Assembly: GCA_038030265.1 (NCBI GenBank)
Contig: CM075938.1
Coordinates: 41,471,189 to 41,535,188, forward strand
DNA: 64,000 bases
Direction: 5' to 3'
Source: Corythucha ciliata
Taxonomy: Eukaryota; Arthropoda; Insecta; Hemiptera; Tingidae
The notes under the pieces are model-generated. The model searched no databases and was not told the origin of the DNA. It saw only the letters and a list, made by a program, of their open reading frames with translations. Position numbers and translations under genes: made by a program. The first letter of the stretch is position 1. Every line of letters begins with the position of its first letter. Shown here piece after piece: positions 33,901-46,413 of this stretch.

Positions 33901-36439
33901 TCAGCCACACCTGCAACCCCCAATCTGTGTGGTGCTGATCACCAGTTACGTTCTATTCTCCAGGTCGGATGGACTGAAAATCGTCGAAAGGAGCAGAATC
34001 GCCGTCTAATCGTATAAAGAACTCCTTTTCACGTATCAAAATTCATGAACATAAAACATAAAAATCCTCATTTTTCCATCTTTGAGGTTCCCCTCCGACA
34101 CAGGGCCCGGAGTGGCCCGCCCCCTCGCTCATACCGCAGTATGCTAGTGTCCAGTTTCGTTCTCGTTTTTCGTTAGTGTTAATATGTAGCCAAGCTCGAT
34201 GGTACGTGATATTATCACTAACAGGTGAATAATGCAGGCCTTTTTCGCCTGATCCCCCTCTTCACTCATTATACGAACGATGATTATCAGAATCCGTTTT
34301 AACCACCTCATTAACCCCGATCAACGATTAAACTTTTTGAAAAATCATAAATATCGTGGTCATTTAATCGTGATTAATTAAAGATCATAACGCGTGGGAT
34401 TGACTACACATTGGTAAACGACCCCATAAAAAAATGTGGTTAATACTTCCCTTTTCTGAATTTATTCAGCACCTTTTAATGTGACCACTTTCTGATGGAC
34501 CTCACACTGTTCAATCCAGAATCCATTACAGTTATTAACAGAACTGTCCCTTTCACTGAGAAACATTCTTACGCCTTTTTTCATCACTTTTATCGGATGT
34601 TATGCTTTCAAGGGAAATTTCAAAAATAGCAAGAGTGATTACAATGAGGATCAATATTATTATTGTGTAGTCACACTATAAATCTGTTCGGTTGTCATAC
34701 AGAGCTGTCCAAAAAGCGTTCTTTTTTGTAAGAGAGACGTCAGTCCCGAACTACTCCATCTGCCCTCCAGCTTACCTACTCCAAACAAACTGACACAATG
34801 AACATGTACCTGAAGATATGTATTCACCATTGTCGTGTTCCAAAAAATCTACCTATCCGCACATTCACGAACTCAAATTAAGTTTGTGACAGTGTAGGAG
34901 TATCTCTTGGATCACGCAAATTGGCCACGGGTGTTGAGCTAATGACCAAATCGCGGACATTTTCGGACACATTTTACGTTGCTGTGGCGAATCCATGTAC
35001 TTTTTATTTATTGAAAGTAGCTTGAATTCTTGAATAGATTGAATCAATGTAATTGAGCCATGAGATTGAACCGTGTAAACGCGCCTTTACACATTGTTTC
35101 CAGGGCCAGGCTTTCGTATGAATTTCCGTTCTCTTCTTATTCCCATCTACTCTTACTCTTAATCACTTACTCATTATTAGCTAAAGAACAAGGCGATTAT
35201 TTGAACTAGGAAGTGGATGTCTCAATGCGATATACTCGCTCTGAGGGCACAGAGTGGGAACGGTAGGTGTAGATTGGAGGAGAGGGGCCACGACAAGTTC
35301 GACGAACTCCCGACACACTTAAAACACTCAGCTCTTTGCTAAAGAAAAGAAAGAAAAACGATCTAAAAAGAGAGCGAGAAAACGTAACTTCTACACAGCT
35401 AAAGGAGGTAAATTTTAATTGGGAAAGAAAAATAATAAAATGTCAGCCATCGCTCGCTTCTCTGTTCTCTCACACAAACATGTGCACTACCAGACCCACA
35501 CCAAGTCCAAGGTGTCTCACGCTGCGCTCATCCCATCTTAAAGACATTTTAAGAAAAAAACCTTGAACTTTAATTTTAATTTATGATTCACGAGCAAAAA
35601 ATAAATAAATTAAATAAAAATCGCTAGACCGTATCGGAGAGCTCTACAGTTAGGGGCATATAAAAGACCGAAATCATTTTTTCTCTCTCTCTCTCTCTCT
35701 CTGTGGAGAATTCAGTTCTCCTTTTCATTGGCCCGGAGGGAGGAACTCATCTTCTTTCAAATATGACTCAAAAATAAGGCCGACCCTCTTCTCGAAAATG
35801 TCAAGAGGACTGGAATAATTTGACGCAGGGAACAAAGAATATGGTCTGAATTTCAGGGATCCTAATAAATAAACGGGCGATGAATAAGGCGGAAAAAAGT
35901 CTTACGCAATACTCAAGATCGTCCCCATATTTCTTATACGGAACTGCGAGTGAGGGGACCGTAAAACACCAGTATCAAAAATCCCATCCCGTGAGCCCGT
36001 AGTTGTTCTTCTCTCGGTAAAAAAGCAGAACTCCAATCTCACCAAAGTTAGAAAGTCATTTCTACACTAACCCTTCAAAACGTAAAGCAACAAAATCGCT
36101 GAACTTAAATGCCCAGTCCAAAAATGGGACCATCACACCCAGCACAACTAATGGAAGAACGTAACTTTGACGCCACAAAAAAATGAATAACCAAGAATTG
36201 ATTTCTTCCCCTTCAGAGATTTATTTTCATTTGATTAACATGGTAGGGCCTCAAGAAATTGTGCACTTCGCACTACTAAAACGCTGCAAATTTCACACGT
36301 TTGTTAATCATTAATGTAACAAGATTGAGCTTAAAATTACATGAAAATCGGCACCCTCAAACCCTTTGAACCCTGATCTTTGTCTCGCCCTCTGAAAATT
36401 AGGTTTCGTCTCCCACTATCATAGTGGACGTGGAGCCCA
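33901..36439. other. Non-coding, no gene recognised
   Basis: AT-rich. Contains a (CT)n microsatellite (35682-35702). No domain is seen in any short frame. Confidence 0.4.
35682..35702 (+). repeat. (CT)n microsatellite
   Basis: About ten CT units in a row. Confidence 0.92.
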
Positions 36440-37260
36440 GTCAAGCGTGCCCCGAGATCGCCTAAAGCTTTATGAATAGCCGCGAAAGTACACCTTTCGA
36501 AAGTAAGCATCTGCGAAATTGAATGTTTCGGGTATTAATTTTCCCAAAATTTCAAGTTTCTGACCTTTTTTGTTTTAGTGGGCATTATAGTAGCTCCCAA
36601 AGGCTGGCAAATATTCCACGAATCTCCTTCCGAGTTGAAAATCTGCGAAATTTCAAGTTTATAGCTTAAATATTCGAGAAATAGCTAGTTTGGGGGTCCT
36701 TTTTCCACGCGAAATTGCAAGTTTCGGAGCTCCTCTTTAGTGACGCACGACCCAATAATGCCCAAAACCTGAAGAATAACCACAAAATTGCAACATCAAG
36801 TAGCTAAATAACCGCAATAATGGAAGTTTTGCTGCTGAATATTCATAAATTGCATGTTTCAGGTCTCACGCGAAATTGTCAGCTTCTGGTCTTCAATTTC
36901 GCGAAATTCTTTGGTCTTCATTTCCGTGAAACAGCAAGTTTGAGGACAAATTTAAGAAAAGATGCAAGTTGTTGATCATTTTTTGTGGCGACAGGACCCA
37001 GTGTAGCTACAAAAGCACCCAAACAAGGCTGACATCCACGAATTCGGAGGTTTCCTAGGAATCTCCTAGCCATTGCAACTTTCGGGCCTTAATTCCTAGG
37101 AATTGTTCTTAGTTTGGGCAAAATTGCAAGTTTTCTTTTTGCAAGCCCCGAGAGCACCCAAAGCTTGATGAGCAAGCCGCATTCGAAGCTATATAACAGT
37201 GAATTTACAAGTTTATGAGCTAAGATATCCGCGAAATGCCTATTTTGCAATACTTGGTGA
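36440..37260 (+). repeat. Diverged ~30-bp array, 'cgcgaaattgcaagttt' type
   Basis: Blocks like gcgaaattgcaagtttc(g)gg recur, alternating with cttcattttc- or ctaaatattc-like spacers. Units are highly diverged. Confidence 0.65.
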
Positions 37261-37689
37261 GCTCGGATAGTACGCGGTGAGTCCGAATGAAGAGATTTGA
37301 AGGTGAAAATCGAAGATCCCCAATCCGAAATCCAAACACTACACGATTACGCTCAACCGCGGAATCATACGCGAAACCTCACTTCCTTTGGGTGACGACG
37401 AAGAAGAAATTCCCCTCTATTTGCACCCCAACACCCCCCCCTCCACGTTTTAGGCCTCAAACCTGAACCATTGTCAGTGATAGTCCTAATCTTATATGTT
37501 AAATGAGATTTTGCAGTTAAAGCGTGGACAACAAAAACATGACGACATTAAAAGCGCTCCTCTCGTCGATGTATTGCAACTTATAACCTTCCACCATTCT
37601 CTTCATCTCTTTTTAGTTACAGAGTTTCAAGGACAAGCAAGGATTTGGAAGTTTTGAGGGTCTGTCCCCCGATTCAGAAACTCTTGAGA
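37261..37689. other. Non-coding spacer
   Basis: No gene recognised. Confidence 0.4.
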
Positions 37690-38029
37690 GGGAGTTGTAC
37701 ATGTGTTTCCTCAAACCGCCTCCAATCTAACCTCTCCGACTCGGCGTTACTTAAATTATCGCCGTATTTCTGCACCAATCCTGGATTTCAAGATCTCATT
37801 TAAATCTCAATGAAATTCTGGTCGCGCATACTATCTTGCTTTCCTAAATAAGTCGTCGAAAGAGCGTGAATTTTCAAAGTAAAAGTTTATGCGGGTTTTA
37901 CAGTTATTTCAGGGGTGTAACACGAAAAACGAAGGACGTACGCGCGCGAATAATTTTCTGGAGATTTAAATGAGATCTCGAAATCCAGGATTGATGCAAA
38001 AATACGGCGATAATTTATGTAATGCCGAG
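37690..38029. mobile_element. Foldback MITE, copy B
   Basis: Starts gggagttgtacatgtgtttcc and has inverted arms (tctgcaccaatcctggattt against aaatccaggattgatgcaaa). It is the family of 9208-9597, with its core tcctaaataagtcgtcgaaag in the opposite sense. The right arm lacks the outer ~50 bp. Confidence 0.82.
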
Positions 38030-38932
38030 CACCAGCAGTACATTCTCAGCATTCTAAATGATTCTCGACGGTCTACTTAGATTTTCGGTCATTCTTTACT
38101 CACAGGAGAACAGAAGATTTTGAAAATGCACCGAAGTCATTAGTACGATTAGTAAGAATTTGCACATAAGAAAAAACAGGGAGAGATTAGCACGGTAGGA
38201 ATCCGAACGCGCATTATTTAATGTCATTTTACCTTATTGAATTATCAATACTTTTCCAACGTTCGTTTCTCGTTCTTGAACGTAATTTTACTCGTGTAAT
38301 TGAATAAAGGCCCTACAGTGTGAGGGCAATAATGAATTCCAACATAGCCTCGGTCTTTTATATCTCATCACAGTTTTATTTAGTTCTCATTCAGAAACAA
38401 GGATTATTGCACGTACTTACAATTACTAACCAATTAATTACCATGAACACAATGAAAATGGCTTATACTGTTACTCCCATTTTAACGTGAATACGCTTTA
38501 CAGGAGTATAGGGTCCAATTCGGCATAAGTGGTAAAATGGGTCTCACAGCGCGTGCGCCACCTAGTGTAGGTGGTGCTTGGTGGAGGGTATTGGGGTCTC
38601 AAAACTCAAGCTCAGCTGCCACTTGCCAGCCAAAAAACGTATTCACGCTAAACTCCGTTTTTTTATTTTTATTATTATTATTATTATTTTTTTTTTATGT
38701 CCTGTCCTTTGTTCACAGGGCTAATGTAGACGCGGTATTTCTAAGCTGTGTTTCCGCGTGGTAGGGAGAAAGGAGAGATTTTTCCAGAATTTCTCCGTTT
38801 TTTCTTGGTTTTTTCGTAGAAACATTATGGTTTTTATACTTTTTGACATCACGACAAACGAACATTCCTAAAAATCTTGAAAATTTCGAGACAGGACAGA
38901 AAAGTCTCCGTGTGTACAGGGCTTTATAATAG
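38030..38932. other. Non-coding, no gene recognised
   Basis: AT-rich. A short frame at 38537 has only a low-complexity hydrophobic run from a TTA repeat. Confidence 0.4.
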
Positions 38933-39076
38933 TTAAAGGCCCGTTCACAAGCTCTATGTTTGTGTTGTGTGGTGTCTATGTAACCTATAAAAATGCTTCA
39001 TTTTTCGAGGGAATAAATTTGTTTGGTTGCATAGACTCCACATAATGTAAACATAGAGCTTGTGAACGGGCCTTAA
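38933..39076. mobile_element. 140-bp MITE, TTAA-flanked
   Basis: aggcccgttcacaagctcta and its inverse tagagcttgtgaacgggcc form long perfect inverted ends around a ~65-bp centre. TTAA lies at both edges (38933-38936 and 39073-39076), suggesting piggyBac-type insertion. Confidence 0.82.
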
Positions 39077-39291
39077 ATGATTTTCTCATTAGTCGCACAT
39101 ATGTAATAGGTAGGTATGTTTCTTTGCTGCTCCAGCGTATAAAATCATCTGATATCATTCATCAGCAATCAAATCATGTTATTTTCTACACAAGTTTCAA
39201 CACCAGTGCATCAAAGAAACAGACCCAATGACCCCGTTGTAAAACTCAAAAAATTGCTCAGCACTTGATGAGGTTGCGTTTTCAACACATG

Positions 39292-39424
39292 TAAAGCCCT
39301 GTTCACACGATGCAATGTTCGATGTTGTTATATTGCATGCTGGTTTTTTAAAAACTTATTATGTTTTTAAAAATTCCAACATGCAATTTAGCTTCAAACA
39401 TTGCATCGTGTGAACAGGGCTTAA
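39292..39424. mobile_element. 130-bp MITE related to the previous one
   Basis: agccctgttcacacgatgca and tgcatcgtgtgaacagggct are inverted ends. The right edge is TTAA and the left is gtaa. The terminal ccc-gttcaca core is shared with the 38.9-kb MITE. Confidence 0.82.
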
Positions 39425-40411
39425 AATAAGAGGGAAGGATTAATCGCAATTAATAGTGTTATAGGTTTACAACGGACCCATTGTTTCACTACTATAGTCT
39501 GTCGTTTTAGGGATGGACTCAAGGCCCGCCCCCGAATTTAGTCAAATGAGCTTCCCCTTTACCTTTTCTTCTAAAAATAACACATCGGGAATAATTTTAG
39601 AAATGATCACTGTGCAGCGTCTATACGTAACCATAGTGAACGTAGTAAAGTTTTTTGTTGATTTCTTTAAATATTTTTGGTGGGTGTGAACAAACCGAAC
39701 TATCGAAATGAAGCAACACGTTCGGGAATCCATCACAAGGTGGACAGACTATAGAAAAGGAAATTTACTAACATGTATAACTACTCCCCTTGAGCAAATA
39801 ATACGAAAGGCCCAGGGCCTGGAAAACAGAACAGGGCTCTGTGCACCTTTGAACCCCCCCTCCCCTCCCGAAACCACCCTTTAACAGACCCAAGGCAAAG
39901 TAGGTACCCGTCGACCAGATTAACCGTAACAAAAGCTCCCCAAGGGGTAAGTCGTCCGCGAACCCTCGTCAACTTACGTTGTAGAACCCTTAACGGAAAT
40001 CATCAACAACGAAGAATGGGGGGAAAGGCCGGAGCCCCCCTCCAATCTCATGCTTTCTTCGACGCTTTTTCTATCAAGATGACGGAAATGGTTAAGCACT
40101 CATCGTGGTAAATACGTAGCATAATGTCACGAGCTTTTGTTTTGTTTTCTGTGCGTGATTTATACCCGCTTTCGATATAATCGCAACTTCTATCAAAATA
40201 ACATTAGTCTATTACTTATTAATCGCTTCTATTAATTTCTTTAAAAACAAGACGCAGTTGTCCGTTCCTATTCAAGGTAACTACGTCGAGTTACTGACCT
40301 CTTAACATTCCGAGACTACAGCAACAAGAAAAATTCGTCGAATTGAAAGATAGCGAACCATAAACGAGCCGTATCAATTAATTGGCTTGCTGAAGGCAAC
40401 CACGTGGACTT
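39425..40411. other. Non-coding, no gene recognised
   Basis: No supported gene. Short frames lack motifs. Confidence 0.4.
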
Positions 40412-41488
40412 AATACACTAACAAATAGTGGGTGTCGGCCTCGTATGATCCTGAGTGGATGGACGACGTCAAGATAAGTCTACTCCCCTCGAAAGATCGC
40501 ACGACCACGGTCACTCTCTCTCAAACAGTAAAACACACCACCCACGTTTTTCAACTTGCGAAGTGAGAGTGTTCAAGGACAGTGACACCGCGGTAAACCT
40601 TGACGGAAATAAGCCAAGGACAATCACCCCTTCGAAAAAAAAAAGTTTCATGACAATAGTCGGAGAGCCGACCCCATTCTAAAGCTATCCCTCCATAAAC
40701 AATTTAAAATGTAAATGTTTTTCTTAGTGAATGATATAAATCGATGAAGCTACTCACGTTCCATGGATGATAATACACCTATACGCTCACATTTTTACAT
40801 ACAGTGAACAACCGAGAAAAACTAAATAAATGCAAAAAAACGACACAATTTTGCACCGGCAATTTCGGTGAGGCGGCGGGTAAACTATACCGACCCGCGT
40901 CTGGAGGTGGACTAAAAGAAGAGACCTCTCAAGTAGGTCGCTACCCCCCACCAAAAAAAAACTCTACTCTCTGGTTGAGCCATCTTCACAAGAGAGAAAC
41001 CCCTCTCTGCCGCTTCAATGAGCACGTCCACCATCCTCTTCATGCTCTACGTGCAATACTATAAAGTGCATTTCTACTGTAGAATATCGCCAGCATTTTT
41101 TCCCAACGTTTAAACAACAAGAAGAATAATGCAGCTTTATCAAAAACAGAGTAATGTCATACAGCTCAGGGTCTGAATGGATATTTTACGATGGTTTAAA
41201 GAACAAAACACATCAGTGAGGAGGGGGGAATAAAACCTTCCTAACCTAACCTAACCTTTATTTCGGCTATTGAGTACAATGAATTACTCAGAACGCGTAT
41301 GGGTTCATTCCGCTCACTGGGCGAAAAAAAGGACCCACGGCGCGTTGTGGGCATTTTACACTGCCCATAACGCGTTGCGGGTAAATTTTTCGGGCAATGG
41401 GCGAACTCGGCCATTGCGAATAACACAACATAATATAATGCCATTTTGTCCTAGGGATTTGGAATTTGACTGATAGTTTTTTGTTTTT
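40412..41488 (+). repeat. 1.07-kb direct duplication, copy 1
   Basis: Almost identical to 42124-43196. Differences seen: gacgacgtc/gacggcgtc, one C, one A in a poly-A run, aatttcgg/aatatcgg, and one extra ctaac unit at 41240. Contents: short open frames with no domain, a CCTAA run and a ~45-bp imperfect palindrome (about 41310-41400) around cgcgttgtgggca / tgcccataacgcg. Confidence 0.93.
41240..41256 (+). repeat. Short CCTAA run (insect telomere unit)
   Basis: Just over three CCTAA units, complementary to the TTAGG telomere repeat of most insects. The matching site in the second copy (42950-42961) has just over two. Confidence 0.8.
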
Positions 41489-42123
41489 GTTTTTTACCAA
41501 ATTACGAATGAAAAGAAGTTGTTGGGGAAAAAGTTGTGGCAAATTTCGTCAGCTACTAGCTCTGATCGTTGGCTGCTTCCAGTATTGCAAATAAAACAGA
41601 ATAAACAAAACACTACATTTTGATTGGTTTTAATCACGCTTCCCCATGACAACTGCCAATTTTACTGTACTGACAGCAGCCACCGAACAAAGCTATTCAT
41701 TCAAAGAGGAGACCCTTGGCCCTTCGACGCGACGTGCTGGAAACGATATTTATCAGAAAAAACAAGCAAACGAGTGACCCTCCCGATAGTAGAGAACCTT
41801 TAAAACACAGGTACTACTGCAACACGGATTTCAGCGCCATATTTGGTCCCTCAGTCGTTAGGGTGAACACAATATCATGAATGAAAAAATTGTCATCGTA
41901 GCAGCAAAGAAACGCGGTCGAGATAAATAAAAATATCCTACTTGTCAATGAGATCAGGTGATAATTATAATCATATGAGGGACCAAGTATGGCGCCGATT
42001 TGCGTGTTGCAGTACTCGTGCTTTATAGTGCCTTACCGAAAGTCCCCAGCTCCTCACAGCGGACGTCCGGGACTTTTAGCTTGTTTACCTCACCTCACGC
42101 GACTACCCCAAACATTCCGGGAA
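41489..42123. mobile_element. Spacer between duplicates holding a MITE-like inverted repeat
   Basis: Arms at about 41798-41862 and 41973-42032 are inverted. One has gcaacacggatttcagcgcc and tttggtccctca; the other has tgagggaccaa and ggcgccgatttgcgtgttgc. The rest of the spacer shows no feature. Confidence 0.65.
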
Positions 42124-43196
42124 AATACACTAACAAATAGTGGGTGTCGGCCTCGTATGATCCTGAGTGGATGGACGGCGTCAAGATAAGTCTACTCCCT
42201 CGAAAGATCGCACGACCACGGTCACTCTCTCTCAAACAGTAAAACACACCACCCACGTTTTTCAACTTGCGAAGTGAGAGTGTTCAAGGACAGTGACACC
42301 GCGGTAAACCTTGACGGAAATAAGCCAAGGACAATCACCCCTTCGAAAAAAAAAGTTTCATGACAATAGTCGGAGAGCCGACCCCATTCTAAAGCTATCC
42401 CTCCATAAACAATTTAAAATGTAAATGTTTTTCTTAGTGAATGATATAAATCGATGAAGCTACTCACGTTCCATGGATGATAATACACCTATACGCTCAC
42501 ATTTTTACATACAGTGAACAACCGAGAAAAACTAAATAAATGCAAAAAAACGACACAATTTTGCACCGGCAATATCGGTGAGGCGGCGGGTAAACTATAC
42601 CGACCCGCGTCTGGAGGTGGACTAAAAGAAGAGACCTCTCAAGTAGGTCGCTACCCCCCACCAAAAAAAAACTCTACTCTCTGGTTGAGCCATCTTCACA
42701 AGAGAGAAACCCCTCTCTGCCGCTTCAATGAGCACGTCCACCATCCTCTTCATGCTCTACGTGCAATACTATAAAGTGCATTTCTACTGTAGAATATCGC
42801 CAGCATTTTTTCCCAACGTTTAAACAACAAGAAGAATAATGCAGCTTTATCAAAAACAGAGTAATGTCATACAGCTCAGGGTCTGAATGGATATTTTACG
42901 ATGGTTTAAAGAACAAAACACATCAGTGAGGAGGGGGGAATAAAACCTTCCTAACCTAACCTTTATTTCGGCTATTGAGTACAATGAATTACTCAGAACG
43001 CGTATGGGTTCATTCCGCTCACTGGGCGAAAAAAAGGACCCACGGCGCGTTGTGGGCATTTTACACTGCCCATAACGCGTTGCGGGTAAATTTTTCGGGC
43101 AATGGGCGAACTCGGCCATTGCGAATAACACAACATAATATAATGCCATTTTGTCCTAGGGATTTGGAATTTGACTGATAGTTTTTTGTTTTTTTT
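42124..43196 (+). repeat. 1.07-kb direct duplication, copy 2
   Basis: Second copy of 40412-41488, about 99% identical by eye and ending in T-rich sequence at the same place. The two copies have unrelated flanks. Confidence 0.93.
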
Positions 43197-43432
43197 TGTC
43201 TTTTTTTTTTTTTTAGTTTAACTCACAAAAATTGTATTCTGCGTTTGACAACGAGGGCAAACTGGAAACTGCAGTATTTTTCAAATATCTGGACTACTCT
43301 CGTATTTGAAATTGAAATGAGCTGTCAGGCTGTCACCCAACATTATAACAAATAAAAAAATCAAGGATCAGCAACAATATCATACATGTAGGGAAATCAG
43401 CGAATGCCCGCATTGAAGCCAAAGACTAAATT

Positions 43433-43530
43433 ACGTCTCAACATTACTACTTCTGGGACGGCTTAGGGTATCCATATACAAAATGAAATGCACTCTTTCC
43501 GACCTCCAGCTGCCGGAGCGAATTTTTTTT
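43433..43530 (+). repeat. Dispersed 95-bp repeat, copy 1
   Basis: tctcaacattactacttctg, gggacggcttagggtatcc and gaaatgcactctttccgacc match 56964-57060 in order, with about four differences. Confidence 0.85.
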
Positions 43531-43829
43531 CTACTATTTAAAACTAGTTCCAACTGAATAGATCAGTCAAAACAATAAGTTTTGCTCTGCCAACGGTTGC
43601 TGGTGCCAACCGTCTAAATTTTGGGATTCAAAATGCCACAACAGTATACCATGCAACAACAAAAAATGAACTGTCTTTACGAATACGAATCTTTTAATTT
43701 TCAATCCGTTATTGGTTTCATACTAATAAATTCTTGGATTCCTTTTTTGTTCAGTTTTGGTGGTTTGTCAGACCTTTTGCCTAGAAAATTGTTTTGGTCA
43801 GGAATTTCGGGTTTTTACTTATTTCGGGT

Positions 43830-44030
43830 TTAACGGTGACCCCAAGTGGCTACAACTAGTTTTAACTATACAGTTTTTAGGAAAAACTAGAATTGTCTGG
43901 CAACTTTGGACAATTCTAGTTTTGCCTAGTGAATACTAGTATTCACTAAGGAGCTTTGATAAAACTAGTTTTGACTAGGCAATTCGGGTTTTGACTGATT
44001 TCGGGTTTTGACGGTAACGTAATTTGTGCG
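43830..44030. repeat. Cluster of palindromes
   Basis: Contains a 15-bp-stem hairpin (aaaactagaattgtc 43883-43897 / gacaattctagtttt 43909-43923) and a perfect 20-bp palindrome agtgaatactagtattcact (43928-43947). aactagttttaact and aaaactagttttgact blocks and cgggttt...acggtaac/acggtgacc lie on the outer sides. It looks like a decayed foldback element. Confidence 0.75.
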
Positions 44031-44269
44031 TCATCATAATAAGAAAGGGTAAGACATAACTTATTTTTACAAACAATACTCATGACCGTTTGTTCAATTT
44101 AGATAGATACGAACCATTCTGTCGCCGGTATTTTAATTAAAGAAGTAAATTAATCAACTGATTTTAACCGGACGACACGGAAAGGCAAAGCCTAACACAA
44201 TAGACGATTTCCATGGAAAAAGCGAAGGTTTAGAACTGCAGGTTATGGGTTTATTTCTAGTTGCCTAGA

Positions 44270-46150
44270 GCCAAGGCTACTAGAACTAACAAGGTTGGCC
44301 ATTACAATGTAAACAAGACGAAAAAGTTGCCTCAGTGTTTTGATTGGTCGAGACCGATTGTGACGTAGAAATATGCTCCTCTTCCCGCCCCATTGTTTAT
44401 AGTCTATAGTATTTATGTAGAATTCGTGTTTTTTGAAAGCCCAAACTGCCCAAACTATTGTTTTATTTAATTCAACCAGAATTTCGGGCTTCGTACCTTC
44501 ACAATGGTATCTTCAGGTGGCAATATTCTTGTATAGAAAGATATTTCGGACCAAGAAAACTTCCCATTTCCTTCGCAGCCCTCCTAGCCCCGGCGTTTCT
44601 TCTCATTTTAATAATGAGGAAGTCTCACATTTATCGAAAATATTTTTTTTCGATGAGGTATACCAGCCCTTCTATGTAAATGAAAAAAATTAAACCCTTT
44701 GGAAATTTTTTTCTTATTTAAAGTTGGCATATTTTCAATCCCGCCAAATCGAACATTTTCCGCAACGTAACATACGCTGCATTCTCTGCCCTTTTCATAC
44801 CTCTAAATGGCTAATTGATTTATCCTTTATTATTTTATTATTCAAGGGCTCAAGTAGAAACACAACAAACCGCTCCCCACTTTTTTCGGAAGGCGTTTCA
44901 TGACGAAAACATGCTTAGCTGGCGTGTTTGAAAATACCTAAAACTTGGTTATTTTACAACTGATCCCGATTTATGTTCTATTTTAGCATAAATAATTACC
45001 TTAGAAAATAGAGTTATAAATAAGTTCTGACCCATGAATCTTCCTAACTTCGATGTTTTTCGCGTCATCCCCACGAAAACCAAGAAAAAAATCATATTTC
45101 TTGGGCCCGGTCTCGCTTATTGGACGCTTACAAGTATTTTCAACCAAGGATTCCCCAACGATTGTAGAAAATTCGTGTTTAAATGAAGAAGACACATTCA
45201 GCGGTTTGTGCTTTCAAAGAACTTGAATTGATTTTCCCTTACATTATTTCCAAGCCATCTTAGCTGGAATTAAGTTACCTTCTCACTGCTTCTAAATAAA
45301 CAATTAATAATACTTAGCATAAAAATTAAAAGTCAGTTAAATCTGTGATTGTCATATAGGGCGAACGAAATTCGGTTTAGTTCGCAATATCTCCACCCCA
45401 CCACTCGATCAAATCACCCTCACCACATTCCAGGAGCTTATTTCTTTGAGAAGCTTATTGCTCTTATTGTAGCTCTTGCTTTGTGCGCGCTGTTGTGATT
45501 TCCTTTGAAAATCACTCTCAAAAATCGTGTTCTGTTCTACCCTCTTTATCCTCTTGAAATTTTGAACATGACAACGCGCCACGCCAAATGACACGATACG
45601 AGACCATGCACTAACGTTTTATCTCTTCAAATGACAACAATATTTGTGAAATACTCTCTATACACAAATTTGATTTGTATACAAAATGTTCTCTCCTCTC
45701 CTGTTCCATGCGCCACAATTCACCATGGGAAAGTGTTTTTTGAAGCAAAATTTTCCTACCCCATTTTATCTCTTTACGCTTTGGATGCACCACGATTTTT
45801 GAGAGGAAATAAGAACGCAAGTGTATGGCTGGCTAATGTTCTTGAAGGAAGGGTGAGTGTTTTGTTCAGCTTCAACATAATATTTTTTGTATAAATAAAA
45901 TATGTAATAAACATTGGTATCTTTTTTCTAGCCTTAGGGGCCAAGCAATGTGCGTAACAGCAGTAAAAAATTCGATAATAAGATTTGATTCACCTGAATA
46001 ACTCAGTTTCAAAGGAGTTGGAATACTACATGAATAAAGTGTGGTGGGAGGGAGCATATTGTGACGTGGGCCTCCACCCCTCGCCTATATATATAGAAAA
46101 ACGTAAACAAACGGCGTAATGGCCAACCTTGTTAGTTCTAGTAGCCTTGG
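44270..46150. mobile_element. ~1.9-kb element with ~40-bp terminal inverted repeats
   Basis: ccaaggctactagaactaac and aaggttggccattac at 44272-44306 are repeated inverted at 46117-46150 (gtaatggccaacctt then gttagttctagtagccttgg). The interior has only short open frames with no transposase motif, so the element is non-autonomous or decayed. The right end touches the start of the large inverted repeat at 46149. Confidence 0.75.
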
Positions 46151-46413
46151 GTCGTTCCCTCTTCACAAGTCCGAAAACAATCTTCACACTCTTATCACTA
46201 AAAAAATTATCCTAATGGGTGGTCTGTGAACAGCAATAGTGATGTGGTATATTTCATGCTCGACTATTTTGTGTTGTAATGTTGACAACACAACTGACGT
46301 TACTTTTATCAATTTATTTACCTTTATTTTGGTATTTCAGTTGACGAACGATCCTCTGTATTTGAACATTCCTTTACAGAACATCGGTGTGACAACGTAA
46401 CTCAATAAGACTC

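Noticed and set aside
36440..37260. CRISPR-like regular repeats
   Set aside because: Units are diverged with no constant repeat/variable spacer pattern, and the genome is eukaryotic.
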